Positions 54,306 through 63,697 of a stretch of DNA of 64,000 nt are shown here, piece by piece. Within the stretch, counting starts at the first letter, position 1. Every line of letters starts with the position of its first letter. The position numbers were made by a program, and so were the translations under genes. The DNA is from Microbulbifer variabilis (GTDB taxonomy: Bacteria > Pseudomonadota > Gammaproteobacteria > Pseudomonadales > Cellvibrionaceae), in NCBI RefSeq assembly GCF_020524905.1, contig NZ_JAIVKI010000001.1, positions 186,001 through 250,000 on the forward strand. Reading direction: 5' to 3'. Under the pieces are notes generated by a model that ran no database searches, was not told the origin of the DNA, and was given only the letters and a program-made list of their open reading frames with translations.

Positions 54306-55391
54306 CTACTGCACGTAGGTCACGGCGTTCAGTACTCTGAGGCGAACGTTATCCGGCAAGGGCACTAAGCCAATATTACCGGCTTCCTTCTGGGAGTTTT
54401 GATTCAACATAAATACCAACATTTGTCGCAAAGCCTGAGCGATGTTGTCATCCTGATTGGCGTAGAGCAGCAGCCAGGAAAAACTGGTAATCGGGTAAGC
54501 ATTCTTGCCCTTGGGATCCCAAACCCAGGCGATCAGGTTGGGTGCGCCGCTTATTGGTAACTTGCTGTCGGGAAATTCCACTTCCTCTAAAGCTGCCGCA
54601 CCACTTTCAGCATTGGCCTCGATAAACCTGCCTGAACGGTTTTCTAAAATCGCTAGGGGTAAGTTTACGATTTTGGCGAAGCCGTGCTCCACATAGCCAA
54701 TGGCCCCTGGAATTTCCCGCACCTTGGCCGCAACGCCCTGGTTGCCGGGTGCCCGTTTGAAGGTTGATAGCCTGGGCCAGTCGGGAGTACGGTCGAGCCC
54801 AATATTTTGACGAAATTCCTCACTGACAGCGCTGAGGTGGCCGGAAAAAATATAGGATGTACCAGAGCTCTCTGAGCGGGTGACCACGGAGATTTCCGTG
54901 CGCGGCAATTTAATATCGGGATTGCTGGCGGCAATAAGAGGGTCGTCCCAGTGGCGAATCTTGCCCATAAAAATGCCCACATAGGCTTTCCGCGACAGCT
55001 TCAATTTGTCGATGCCTGGCAAGTTAAACACCAATACCACCTGCCCAGCGGTGACGGGTAATACAACACCACCTTCTTTGACATTTTTTAGCTCATCAAT
55101 CTCTATAGCGGCGTCGGAGGCGGCAAAATTTACGGTATGGCCGAGAAAATCTCTGATGCCATCGCCGCTGCTACTCATCTCATAAAAAATAAAAATATTG
55201 TTTTCACGGTGGGTGAACTGACGAAACCACTCCACATAAATTGGATAGGGGAAACTGGCGCCACTGCCCCGTAGGTTAACGGGGTTTTCTGGTACCTGGG
55301 CTTGAAGCTGCAAGCTAAATAGTGGGATGCCAGTGGTCACCACCAGGATGGCTGCAAGGCGGCGTAGCACAGCGGCGTACCTCGATAACAT
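54306..55391 (-). CDS. pstS: phosphate-binding protein PstS
   Basis: A periplasmic phosphate-binding protein of 361 residues, with a signal peptide ending near LQAQ. PBP-like motifs: NLRGSGASFPYPIYVEWF near the mature start, EMSSSGDGIRDF, then VTRSESSGTSYIFSGHL, where the Ser/Arg residues bind phosphate. It is longer than the PstS of enterics and is not followed by pstCAB, so it is a stand-alone copy. ATG 55391 with GAGG upstream is preferred over a TTG at 55403. It lies downstream of phoX on the same strand, 130 bases away, possibly in the same transcript. Confidence 0.88.
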   Translation of the reverse strand: MLSRYAAVLRRLAAILVVTTGIPLFSLQLQAQVPENPVNLRGSGASFPYPIYVEWFRQFTHRENNIFIFYEMSSSGDGIRDFLGHTVNFAASDAAIEIDELKNVKEGGVVLPVTAGQVVLVFNLPGIDKLKLSRKAYVGIFMGKIRHWDDPLIAASNPDIKLPRTEISVVTRSESSGTSYIFSGHLSAVSEEFRQNIGLDRTPDWPRLSTFKRAPGNQGVAAKVREIPGAIGYVEHGFAKIVNLPLAILENRSGRFIEANAESGAAALEEVEFPDSKLPISGAPNLIAWVWDPKGKNAYPITSFSWLLLYANQDDNIAQALRQMLVFMLNQNSQKEAGNIGLVPLPDNVRLRVLNAVTYVQ

Positions 55392-55521
55392 GGGGTACCT
55401 CAACTAAAGGGCCGCCAGTCTCTTAATAGAAGCCGGCGGCGAGCCGCAAAAAAAAGGGCTTCGATAAAAAAATTCTAGCAGGGCTGGCGGCTCCGTGTGA
55501 AAGTGCGCCGTCCTGATGAAA

Positions 55522-57444
55522 CTAGCTACCCACTTCGCCGCCATCGTCCCGGTAGATGGCCAATACCGAGGGACGCGGCGGCAGCTTGGGTTTGTTATCC
55601 GGCCAGCGGTGCAGGGGATGGTCATAGGTAGAATTGAGTGCATCGGCGGGGTGTTGCACAGAGACAAACAGAGTTTTGCCATCGGGAGTAAACTCTGGGC
55701 CGCATGCCTCGGCGCCCTGGGGGCAACCAAAGAAGTGTTTTGGAGCGGCGCGTAAGGGGCCCTCTGTGGCCATGGCCCAGAGCCCATTGTGAAAGCCAAA
55801 GCTCTCACAGCCGTCTGTGGCCACCCACATATTGCCGAGGGGGTCAAAAGCAACATTATCCGGGTTGGCAAACCAGCCGTGACTGGAAATGTTGTAGCTG
55901 GATTGCTGGCCATAGGCACCGCGCTCTAAAGGGTTTTCGGCATTGGGGTTGCCACCCAGAAGAAACTGCTGCCAGCGAAACTGGTCACTAGTGTGATCCC
56001 TTACGCCATTTTTACCAGGCGGAGCAATTTCCAAAATATGCCCGGCGGCGTTGCGGGCGCGGGGATTGGCCGCATCCACTCCATCCTCAGCGCGGCTTTT
56101 ATTCTTGGTCAGCATTACATAGGTGCAGTCGTTATGGGGATTGGTCTCCACATCCTCCGGGCGATCCATGGGAGTAGCGCCCAGCAATGCGGCGGCTCGG
56201 CGCACATCAATCAAGACATCTGCCTGGTTGTGAAAACCATTTTTACGGCTTAATGGTCCCTGCCCGAATACCAGCGGCAGCCACTGTCCGCTGCCGTCCT
56301 GATCAAAACGCGCCGTATAGAGTGTGCCCTCGATGAGCAGCTTGCGATTGTGGGCCGGATCTTGTGGGAGGTAAGCCTCTTTCGAGACATAGCGGTAAAT
56401 AAACTGGACCTCGTCGTCATCTCCGCCATAGGCCACCACCGCTTGGCCTGGCTTGCATGCCAGGGTAAAACCCTCGTGTTGAAATCGGCCCAGGCTAGTC
56501 AGTTTACGCGGAGTGGACTGGGGATCGTAGGGATCGTACTCCACCATCCAGCCAAAGCGGTTGGGTTCGTTGGGTTCATGCTGGATATCGAAGCGTCGGT
56601 CGTAATCCCCCAGGTTGCGGTTGTGGGGTGTTATACCGAAATCGCGATGATTGCGTGCCTCGCGGAGGTCCTCGATCTTGTCGGGGTCACCCTGGAAAGC
56701 GCCGCCAAATCCCTCTTCGGCCACCAACACCGTGCCCCAGGGGGTCTTGCCACCGGCGCAGTTGCCAATGGTGCCGAGCACCTGGGTGCCAGAGGGATCT
56801 GCAGTGGTTTGCAGGCGCTTGTCCCCGGCGGCGGGGCCGCTAATTTGCATCGGCGTGGTTGAGGTGATGCGGCGGTTATAGGGGCTGTCCAAGACCGGCT
56901 GCCAGCCTTTGCCTGCGCGCTTGATTTCCACAACCGAGTGCCCGCAGGCGGCCATTTCTATTGCGACGTGCTCTGCGCTGACACCACGGGTGGCACTATA
57001 TTCATCGTTATAGCCGGAAAACATCAGGTGCGGCAGGGTATATTCGTGGTTTACACACAGCAGGCCGCGATCGCTATTGCCGCTCTGATAGTGAATATCA
57101 CCGCGCTCCGCAGGGGTACCCTCTGCCAGTGGCATAAAGGCGATAAAGTCATTGTTGTAGCCAAAGCGTTGCAATTGGCTCTGTGCGGTTAGTTGTTTCG
57201 GATCAAACGGCGCAATGTTATCGACAATGGGGTCGCCCCAGCTCAGCAGAATATCAGCGCTATAACCCTGCGGCAGGTGATGGTTGAAATCCAGGCTATG
57301 GGGAATTTCCTGGAAAGAAAGATTCTTCTGTTTATGCTCCGAGCCACAACCGGGAATAAAACTGGTGGCGGCGCCCGCAGCAGTGGCACCGCCTATGGCT
57401 TTGAGTAGCATTCGGCGGCCGGGATTTTTCGGAAAATCTTTCAT
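55522..57444 (-). CDS. phoX: PhoX-type alkaline phosphatase (DUF839)
   Basis: PhoX is a Ca/Fe-dependent periplasmic phosphomonoesterase released under phosphate starvation. The protein has 640 residues. The N-terminus NPGRRMLLKAIGGATAAGAA is a twin-arginine (Tat) signal, as expected because the cofactors are loaded in the cytoplasm; it ends at FIPGC, a possible lipobox. Further family features: LLCVNHEYTLPHLMF and NCAGGKTPWGTVLVAEEGFGG near residue 220, PDGKTLFVSVQHP near the end. A Pho-box-like site faces it about 235 bases upstream. The TonB receptor/phytase pair is divergent. Confidence 0.95.
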   Translation of the reverse strand: MKDFPKNPGRRMLLKAIGGATAAGAATSFIPGCGSEHKQKNLSFQEIPHSLDFNHHLPQGYSADILLSWGDPIVDNIAPFDPKQLTAQSQLQRFGYNNDFIAFMPLAEGTPAERGDIHYQSGNSDRGLLCVNHEYTLPHLMFSGYNDEYSATRGVSAEHVAIEMAACGHSVVEIKRAGKGWQPVLDSPYNRRITSTTPMQISGPAAGDKRLQTTADPSGTQVLGTIGNCAGGKTPWGTVLVAEEGFGGAFQGDPDKIEDLREARNHRDFGITPHNRNLGDYDRRFDIQHEPNEPNRFGWMVEYDPYDPQSTPRKLTSLGRFQHEGFTLACKPGQAVVAYGGDDDEVQFIYRYVSKEAYLPQDPAHNRKLLIEGTLYTARFDQDGSGQWLPLVFGQGPLSRKNGFHNQADVLIDVRRAAALLGATPMDRPEDVETNPHNDCTYVMLTKNKSRAEDGVDAANPRARNAAGHILEIAPPGKNGVRDHTSDQFRWQQFLLGGNPNAENPLERGAYGQQSSYNISSHGWFANPDNVAFDPLGNMWVATDGCESFGFHNGLWAMATEGPLRAAPKHFFGCPQGAEACGPEFTPDGKTLFVSVQHPADALNSTYDHPLHRWPDNKPKLPPRPSVLAIYRDDGGEVGS

Positions 57445-57677
57445 TACAGCTGCTCCATTGCAGGAAACCTGAGAAAAAGGCTTTTATTGGACTACTAAAA
57501 AATCATAAGGTGGAAATTATTGTATTTTCTGGCTACCTCAACTGGTGACTCATCTATTTAGTTCAGTCTGCTTAGTTCAGTCTGCAGCCAAAAAAGTTAT
57601 AAGTAATAAATTTTTTGCTTAACACCAAATAAATAATGAATGATATTTCATTTTTTCAGGAATATTCCCAGGCATTT

Positions 57678-57695
57678 CTGAAAGCTTGATGACAG
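57678..57695 (-). promoter_or_regulatory. Pho-box-like site facing phoX
   Basis: Read leftward: CTGTCATCAAGCTTTCAG. First half CTGTCAT is exact; second CTTTCAG matches 5 of 7. The spacing of four bases fits PhoB direct repeats. About 235 bases before the phoX start. Confidence 0.55.
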
Positions 57696-57705
57696 CTTAA
57701 AAAAA

Positions 57706-57723
57706 CCGTCATGTAAAGTTCAT
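57706..57723 (+). promoter_or_regulatory. Pho-box-like site facing the TonB receptor gene
   Basis: CCGTCATGTAAAGTTCAT: first half matches CTGTCAT at 6 of 7, second half AGTTCAT at 5 of 7. It lies 73 bases before the receptor start and ten bases from the opposite-facing site, so both sides could be PhoB-controlled. Confidence 0.45.
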
Positions 57724-57796
57724 AGTCGCCCACTAGTCTGCGCTCCAACCCATAAGCCACTAAATACGCCACCGGCATCAATCGGAGTGGGACGCC

Positions 57797-60427
57797 ATGA
57801 AAAATACAACCATCAGTTTTCGATTGCCCAATTCACCCATTACCACACTTGCCGTTGCAATTTTTTGCGTCAATGCCACTCTGTGCGCCAATACCTATGC
57901 ACAGGAAAACCAGACCCGCTCTATGGAAACGGTGACTGTTACCGCCCAAGCCAGCAACGCGCGCAGTGACCTGGATCGCCAGCGGGACTCCAACAAGCTG
58001 GTGGCGGTACAAACCTCTGATGCCATCGGTGAGTTGCCGGATGCCAATGTGACCGAGGCCCTGCAGCGGATGCCAGGGGTCTTTATCGCCCGCGACCAGG
58101 GGGAGGGACGTTTTGTGGGGGTGCGCGGTATAGACCCCAACCTGAATGCCGCCACCATCAATGGCGTGAGTCTGCCCGCCCCGGAAACAGATAGCCGCGC
58201 TGTGGCACTGGATGTGATTCCCTCAGACCTGCTCGCCAGTTTGGAAGTATTTAAGACCCTAACTCCAGATATGAGTGCAGACTCCATCGGCGGGGCGATA
58301 GAGATCAAGAGTATCAACGCACTGGATTACGATGGCAGCCGCTATAAATTCAGCGTTGAAAACAGTTACAGCGACCTGCAGGAAAAGCACAGCCCAAAAT
58401 ACGCAGCCACCATGACCAATGTTTTCGATCTCGAGGGTGATAGGCGTTTCGGTGTTGCCCTGGCGGTTAGCCATCAGGAACGGGATTTTGGTTCTGAAAA
58501 TATCGAGACCGATGGCAGCTGGGCACCGCTTGTGGCCGAAGATGGCAGTGAGGGAATCGGCGCAACCGAAATAGAGCAGCGGGACTACACCATAACCCGC
58601 GAGCGCACTGGCGTGGCCGCCAATTTTGATCTGGAACTGAGCAGTGATGCACGGATATATCTGCACAGTCTTTATTCCGACTTCTCCGATCAGGAGATTC
58701 GCCAGCGCAATTCCTGGAAATTGGATGCGGAACGCGATGAGCCGGAAACGATTTCCAGAAATTCCGCAATTTGGGACGAAGCGGCTCTGGAAAAATCTCT
58801 GAAGGATCGTTTGGAAGAACAGGAAATTATTTCGACGGTACTGGGTGGTGAGCACAATTTCGAACAATGGGGTCTGTCCTATGCGCTGGGCTATTCCCAT
58901 GCGGAGGAATCCGAGCCTCACCGTCGCGATACCGACTTTGTTCTCGAGCCACTACGCCTGGGTTATGTGGAAGCCGATAAGACCCCGCGTATGGCGGTGG
59001 GCCGTTCCGATGCTGAAAAAATATTAGACCCCGCTAATTACCAGCTGGACGAGCTGGTGATTGAGGATAACTTCACCGAGGATGAGGAGCTGAGTGTACG
59101 CTTGGATTTTTCCAGGGAAATAGAGAGGGGAGATTATGCCTCAACCGTGCAGTTTGGCTTGCACGAACGCCAGCGAGAAAAAAGCGGTGACCTGAATGCC
59201 AGTGTTTATGATGGCTTTGGTGGTGACTTTACGTTGGCAGATTTTGTCCGCAACGATATCGACTACGGCCTCGATACTTTTGGGCCGGGAGTTAATCCTG
59301 GCAGTCTCAACAGCTTTATCAATCGCAGTATCGCCAGTTTTGAATTGGATGAAACTGAAACCGCGCTCTCCTCTGCGCGGGATTATAAGATGCAGGAAGA
59401 TATCAGCGCACTCTATGTGATGAATACCATCGAACTTGATCGCGCCCAATGGGTTTTTGGTGTGCGTTATGAGCGCACCGATTTCAGTGCCGAAGGGATG
59501 CGTGTCATTGAATCCGAGGAGCCGGTACCCGATGCCGATCCTATCGCTGATGAGGTCTATGCAAGTGCGGTCAACTTCCAGCGCGACTACGATCATTTCT
59601 TTCCCAGTGTCAATTTCAAGTTTGACTACAACGATAATATTGTTCTGCGCGCAGCTTACACCGAGTCCCTTTCACGTCCCTCGTTTGGTCACCTGAATCC
59701 ATCACCGGCTAAAATTGAGTACGACGATGGTGAGCTGGAAGTGGAAGCTGGCAACCCGAATTTACAACCCTACGAATCCCGCAACCTGGATATCTCCGCG
59801 GAATATTACGCGGACCACCTGGGTATGTTCTCCCTTGGGCTGTTCCATAAAGACATCGACAACTTTATTGTGATATCCGATGTTTCCCTTAGCGCGGACT
59901 TGACTCAGTACATCGGCAACCTGGCAGTGGAAGAAGCTGAGGTAATGCAACCCATCAATGGTGATCGGGCACGAATTAACGGTGCTGAGTTGGCCTGGAC
60001 ACGGGGTTTTGATAACGGCTTTCTCTTGCGCGCCAATGCGACATTTACCGATTCCGAGGCCCGTCTTGGCCTGGGACCGGATCGTCAGCGTAGTGACAAA
60101 ATCTCCCTGCCTTCCCAGGCCGACCTGGTGGGTAACTTTATTGTCGGCTATGAGCGCGATGACTTCAGCTTGCGCTTGTCCGCCGCTTTCCGCAGTGAGC
60201 AACTATTGGAGGTGAACATGGAGGATGCCTCTCGTGATCGTTACGAAGAGGATCACCTACAATTGGACCTCTCCGCTCGTTACCGTTTCAGCAACGGCCT
60301 GCAGCTGACATTCACCGGGGTGAACCTCACCGATGAACCCTACTATGTACATCACTCCGGCTTTAACGGCCAATATGAAGAATATGGCCCGACCTACGCC
60401 TTAGGGCTGAGTTACAGCACTTTCTAA
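57797..60427 (+). CDS. TonB-dependent outer-membrane receptor, probably for phytate/organophosphate
   Basis: An 876-residue TonB-dependent receptor. Signal peptide ends near ANTYAQ. A TonB-box-like METVTVTAQA is followed by the plug domain (SDAIGELPDANVTEALQRMPGV, VRGIDPNLNAATINGV), which is the TonB_dep_rec family variant common in Alteromonadales and Xanthomonadales. The beta-barrel runs to the C-terminal GLSYSTF, ending in the Phe needed for outer-membrane assembly. The phytase gene follows after 105 bases, so its substrate is probably inositol phosphate or a breakdown product; that is inference. GGAG precedes ATG 57797. Confidence 0.92.
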   Translation: MKNTTISFRLPNSPITTLAVAIFCVNATLCANTYAQENQTRSMETVTVTAQASNARSDLDRQRDSNKLVAVQTSDAIGELPDANVTEALQRMPGVFIARDQGEGRFVGVRGIDPNLNAATINGVSLPAPETDSRAVALDVIPSDLLASLEVFKTLTPDMSADSIGGAIEIKSINALDYDGSRYKFSVENSYSDLQEKHSPKYAATMTNVFDLEGDRRFGVALAVSHQERDFGSENIETDGSWAPLVAEDGSEGIGATEIEQRDYTITRERTGVAANFDLELSSDARIYLHSLYSDFSDQEIRQRNSWKLDAERDEPETISRNSAIWDEAALEKSLKDRLEEQEIISTVLGGEHNFEQWGLSYALGYSHAEESEPHRRDTDFVLEPLRLGYVEADKTPRMAVGRSDAEKILDPANYQLDELVIEDNFTEDEELSVRLDFSREIERGDYASTVQFGLHERQREKSGDLNASVYDGFGGDFTLADFVRNDIDYGLDTFGPGVNPGSLNSFINRSIASFELDETETALSSARDYKMQEDISALYVMNTIELDRAQWVFGVRYERTDFSAEGMRVIESEEPVPDADPIADEVYASAVNFQRDYDHFFPSVNFKFDYNDNIVLRAAYTESLSRPSFGHLNPSPAKIEYDDGELEVEAGNPNLQPYESRNLDISAEYYADHLGMFSLGLFHKDIDNFIVISDVSLSADLTQYIGNLAVEEAEVMQPINGDRARINGAELAWTRGFDNGFLLRANATFTDSEARLGLGPDRQRSDKISLPSQADLVGNFIVGYERDDFSLRLSAAFRSEQLLEVNMEDASRDRYEEDHLQLDLSARYRFSNGLQLTFTGVNLTDEPYYVHHSGFNGQYEEYGPTYALGLSYSTF

Positions 60428-60487
60428 TGAGGCCGTTTCTAAAGTCTCTTTGAAAATAATAGCGCAGTTGCATGCGCAATTTACCGA

Positions 60488-60505
60488 ACCCCGCACAGGC
60501 GGGGT
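60488..60505 (+). terminator. hairpin between receptor and phytase genes
   Basis: ACCCCGC (60488-60494), loop ACAG, GCGGGGT (60499-60505). Followed by CTATTCTCT rather than a T-run, so it may only attenuate transcription into the phytase gene or protect an mRNA end. Confidence 0.5.
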
Positions 60506-60532
60506 CTATTCTCTGAAATGTAACTGCTACCC

Positions 60533-62485
60533 ATGAACAAGCTGCGTTTTATTTTTGCAATCACTCTCTGCATCTCTCTGTTTTATGGCTGTGGTCATGA
60601 AGTGGATTCTGTTTTACGCATTAAAAAAGCACTACCCCAACAGGTCATCTCACTTGGGGCAATAGAAGCCGAGCAGATGCTGCCGGTACAAGTGGATGGT
60701 GAGGATTATTTACTACTTGCCAGTGAGCGCCGCGGTTTGATTTTAATTAACCCCTTTGGAGAAATAATCGCCGCTCAAGAGGGGCGGGTAGAGCGCTTGG
60801 CAGTACAGGCTCTGCCTAATAAAAATTTAATGGTAGCCTCATATGACGAGGGCCAAGCGCAATTAAATTTACATGAAATTAGACCCACCGAAGGTGAACG
60901 AAAACTGGATTTTAGGCTACTGAGTAGCCAAAAAATGCATGCTTCGCAAAGTGCCCTGTGCTTTTCTCATCAAGAGGAGCGAACGCACTTATTTACTATC
61001 GGCGAGGATGGCATAGGCTACGAATATTTACTTTTACCGGCCCAGCAGCAGTGGCAGTTGCAAGAAATGCGCCCGCTCTATTTTGGTGAACAGATCAATG
61101 CTTGTGCAGTGAATTCTAAGACACAACATCTGTTAGTCTCCCAACCGCCTATCGGCATCCTGAGTTTAAATGCCAATGCGGAAAAAGATGAGCAACGTGA
61201 ATTGGTCCTAAGTGGCCAATGGCTCGGTGAAGACTTTGGCAATCTGTGGCTCGATACCCAAAATGAAAGTTTGTGGTTGACCGCCGATGATCAGGTACGT
61301 CGCTACAGCTTGAACTCCCTGAAAGAGGAGCCGGATTGGCACCTCCATATTGATGAAAGCCACACGGTAATCTCCCCATTGTTATTAAACGGCCAACTCT
61401 TCGCCCTGGATGATGGCAGAGACCAGCTGCTGATCTTTGATCAGGTAGATTCCGATTCCTTGTCCTCAGATCTTTCGGTAACTGCGACAGAGAGTGATAA
61501 CTCAATCGTTAGTGTCTTCGCCCGCAATCAGACAGAGCCTGTGCAATTATTGGGGGATGCCGCCGATGATCCAGCAATTTGGGTGAACAAATCCCGGCCG
61601 CAAAATAGTTTAATTTTGGCAACTGATAAAAAAAGTGGTCTGAATGTCTACGATTTATCAGGAAAGTTGCTTGAGCACTTCCCTGTGGGACGTGTGAACA
61701 ATGTAGATATTCGCAGTATTGATCACCCCCTTTATAGTGCAGTGGCGGCAGCCTCCAACCGTTCTATCCCAGGTGTGAATTTATTTGCCATCACATTTGA
61801 GGGGCGAATTGAGCACCTGGGCCTGCGTACAATAGATTTACAAGATCCCTATGGCTTGTGCCTGCAAAAAACCGATAACCGGCTTTTCGCCTGGATCTCG
61901 GATAAAGACGCTGCCTTGCACCAGTTTGCTATTGAACTTGATCTAATTCCCAGCGAATTTAGCTTAAAAGAAGAGGCAGAGATGGCTGTGAATAGTCAAG
62001 TTGAAGGCTGTGTAGTGGATGATGAGCGCCAAACTCTCTTCTTCGCCGAAGAAGATCGGGGAATCTGGTCATTGGATCTTGTAAAGCAGCGGAGTGGTGA
62101 ATCCCAGCCAAGGTTGCTTGCCGAAGTGGATGGGAAAATCCTTGCAGATGATGTGGAAGGTCTGGCCCTGTACCTGATGGAAGATAGTGGATATCTGATC
62201 GCCTCCAGCCAAGGCAATGACAGCTATGCGCTATTCAGCCGTGATGGTGGCACCTTTGTTGGTCATTTTCGTGTAGATGTGAATATGTATACCGCCATTG
62301 ATGGTAGTTCAGAGACCGATGGCCTGGACGTTACCAGCGCGAACCTGGGACCGGAATACCCAATGGGGTTACTTGTTATTCAAGATGGCAGAAACCGCTT
62401 ACCCAATGCCCCACAGAATTTTAAATTAGTTGGTTGGGATTCTGTGAATGAAGCACTGAGTTTAAAAACCCTTGCGAAAAAGTAG
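60533..62485 (+). CDS. beta-propeller phytase (3-phytase), lipoprotein
   Basis: A 650-residue beta-propeller phytase that removes phosphate from inositol hexakisphosphate with calcium. The signal peptide ends in a lipobox (SLFYGC), so it is probably anchored to the outer membrane. It has two domains: residues ~30-330 are a degenerate propeller without clear catalytic motifs, and ~335-650 hold the active one. The second has DDPAIWVNKS at residues 345-354, RSIDHPLYS, and VEGLALYLMEDSGYLI with SSQGNDSYALFSRDG. Two-domain phytases are known in marine bacteria, and the N domain is thought to help substrate binding. It follows the TonB receptor. Confidence 0.94.
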   Translation: MNKLRFIFAITLCISLFYGCGHEVDSVLRIKKALPQQVISLGAIEAEQMLPVQVDGEDYLLLASERRGLILINPFGEIIAAQEGRVERLAVQALPNKNLMVASYDEGQAQLNLHEIRPTEGERKLDFRLLSSQKMHASQSALCFSHQEERTHLFTIGEDGIGYEYLLLPAQQQWQLQEMRPLYFGEQINACAVNSKTQHLLVSQPPIGILSLNANAEKDEQRELVLSGQWLGEDFGNLWLDTQNESLWLTADDQVRRYSLNSLKEEPDWHLHIDESHTVISPLLLNGQLFALDDGRDQLLIFDQVDSDSLSSDLSVTATESDNSIVSVFARNQTEPVQLLGDAADDPAIWVNKSRPQNSLILATDKKSGLNVYDLSGKLLEHFPVGRVNNVDIRSIDHPLYSAVAAASNRSIPGVNLFAITFEGRIEHLGLRTIDLQDPYGLCLQKTDNRLFAWISDKDAALHQFAIELDLIPSEFSLKEEAEMAVNSQVEGCVVDDERQTLFFAEEDRGIWSLDLVKQRSGESQPRLLAEVDGKILADDVEGLALYLMEDSGYLIASSQGNDSYALFSRDGGTFVGHFRVDVNMYTAIDGSSETDGLDVTSANLGPEYPMGLLVIQDGRNRLPNAPQNFKLVGWDSVNEALSLKTLAKK

Positions 62486-62678
62486 CGGCATTTCATTGAA
62501 AGGCAGTGCTGTTCTTAATGGAGTGATCTCGTTTCAGATGAGATTTTTTCTGAGAGTACTATCCCTAAGTCTGTGATAAGTCTCAGAATCGATAGCAGCA
62601 TATAGGGTGAATTATTGTTATGGCCCAAGGCCGAAAACGTTCTACAAGTAGCCCGCTGAAATTATTAAGAAGGGATGC

Positions 62679-63071
62679 TTATTGAAGTTTTTCGTTTCTC
62701 TCTCGCTCCAAAATATTGCCAATTAAGCTGGCTATTAATATTCCAATTAAATCCCCGCCTAGGTCGAAATAATCAAAGGTTCTTGAAGGTAGAAAGGCTT
62801 GGCTTATTTCTTCCGCTAATGCGAACAACAGTACAGCCAGAACAACGTAGTAAACTTTAAGTTTAAAGAAATCTACACCATTAAACCTAGTGGCAGCTGT
62901 AGCTAAAAGAGAGAGAAAGCCAAACAGAAAAATATGACCTAGCTTGTCCCCATAAGGGATTGCTGCAACGATCGTAAAGAAAATACTATTACTGCCAGTA
63001 TCAGCTAGGTATATTATCCAAAGGATAAACGTGAAAAAAGTAAGGGCCACTAAAGCCAGGAATTTGTGCAT
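62679..63071 (-). CDS. VanZ-like family membrane protein
   Basis: A 130-residue inner-membrane protein with four hydrophobic helices. The VanZ-like signature is seen in YGDKLGHIFLFGFLSLL, then LLFALAEEISQAFLPSRTFDYFDLGGDLIGI. Function is unknown in most members; VanZ itself gives low teicoplanin resistance. It stands alone with no van genes nearby. Start is ATG 63071. Confidence 0.88.
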   Translation of the reverse strand: MHKFLALVALTFFTFILWIIYLADTGSNSIFFTIVAAIPYGDKLGHIFLFGFLSLLATAATRFNGVDFFKLKVYYVVLAVLLFALAEEISQAFLPSRTFDYFDLGGDLIGILIASLIGNILERERNEKLQ

Positions 63072-63223
63072 TGGGAAAATTTTAAGTATGTATAATCAAG
63101 TTAGAAGAAAAATACTATGGTTCGATCTCTAGGGAGGTACGGATTCTACTTGCGATCATATAAGTATACATTTAAAGACTGTTTGAAGAGCTGGATTGTT
63201 TAGTACTTTTCGGCAGAAAATGC

Positions 63224-63697
63224 TCAAAAAGTAACTTTGATTGACTGGCCGCATTGTAAGTCCGACCATTGAGTATTTAGATCCAAAAGGAGAGCTTTGA
63301 TTTCTAAAAACTCTCTTTCTGACACTGCAGGCTGTGTGATTTTCCGGGAAGTACAGGCTTCACCTACAAGATATACAAAGTTCTCGTGATCCAATGAATG
63401 AGACCATAGTAAAGACTGTAGGGATTCGACCATGGATTCCGTCTGCCAGACCTCAATCTTATCAGCAACCTCTTTGGAGGACTCATTGTGTTCGAGTTTA
63501 AAGCTAATGTTGGCACCAGCTTTGAGTTGTCCATAAAAGGCGCCATTGATGTTCAGTGTTTTTTCGACTACAAAGTGGATCATATCGTGTGGCGCAATAC
63601 CTTGTTCGGGCATTTTTGTCTCGGTTGAGGAGTGATCATTCCTGGTGCATTTGAGAGTCCCGTACTTCCCTGAGCCTTTGGTAAAGGTAATTTCCAT
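63224..63697 (-). CDS. hypothetical soluble protein
   Basis: I do not recognise this 157-residue product (MEITFTKGSGKYGTLKCTRND start). It is soluble and mildly acidic, with cysteines in GTLKCTRND, GEACTSRK and LQCGQS; no signal peptide is seen. The N-terminal half is beta-rich and the C-terminal half helical. ATG 63697 is preferred because AAGGA lies nine bases upstream, while the ATG at 63706 directly abuts it. No functional clue comes from the VanZ neighbour. Confidence 0.7.
   Translation of the reverse strand: MEITFTKGSGKYGTLKCTRNDHSSTETKMPEQGIAPHDMIHFVVEKTLNINGAFYGQLKAGANISFKLEHNESSKEVADKIEVWQTESMVESLQSLLWSHSLDHENFVYLVGEACTSRKITQPAVSEREFLEIKALLLDLNTQWSDLQCGQSIKVTF

Noticed and set aside
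55430..55480. Terminator between phoX and pstS
   Set aside because: GCGGC-GA-GCCGC is followed by A-run only in the rightward direction; read leftward the U-run comes before the stem, so it would not stop phoX transcripts.
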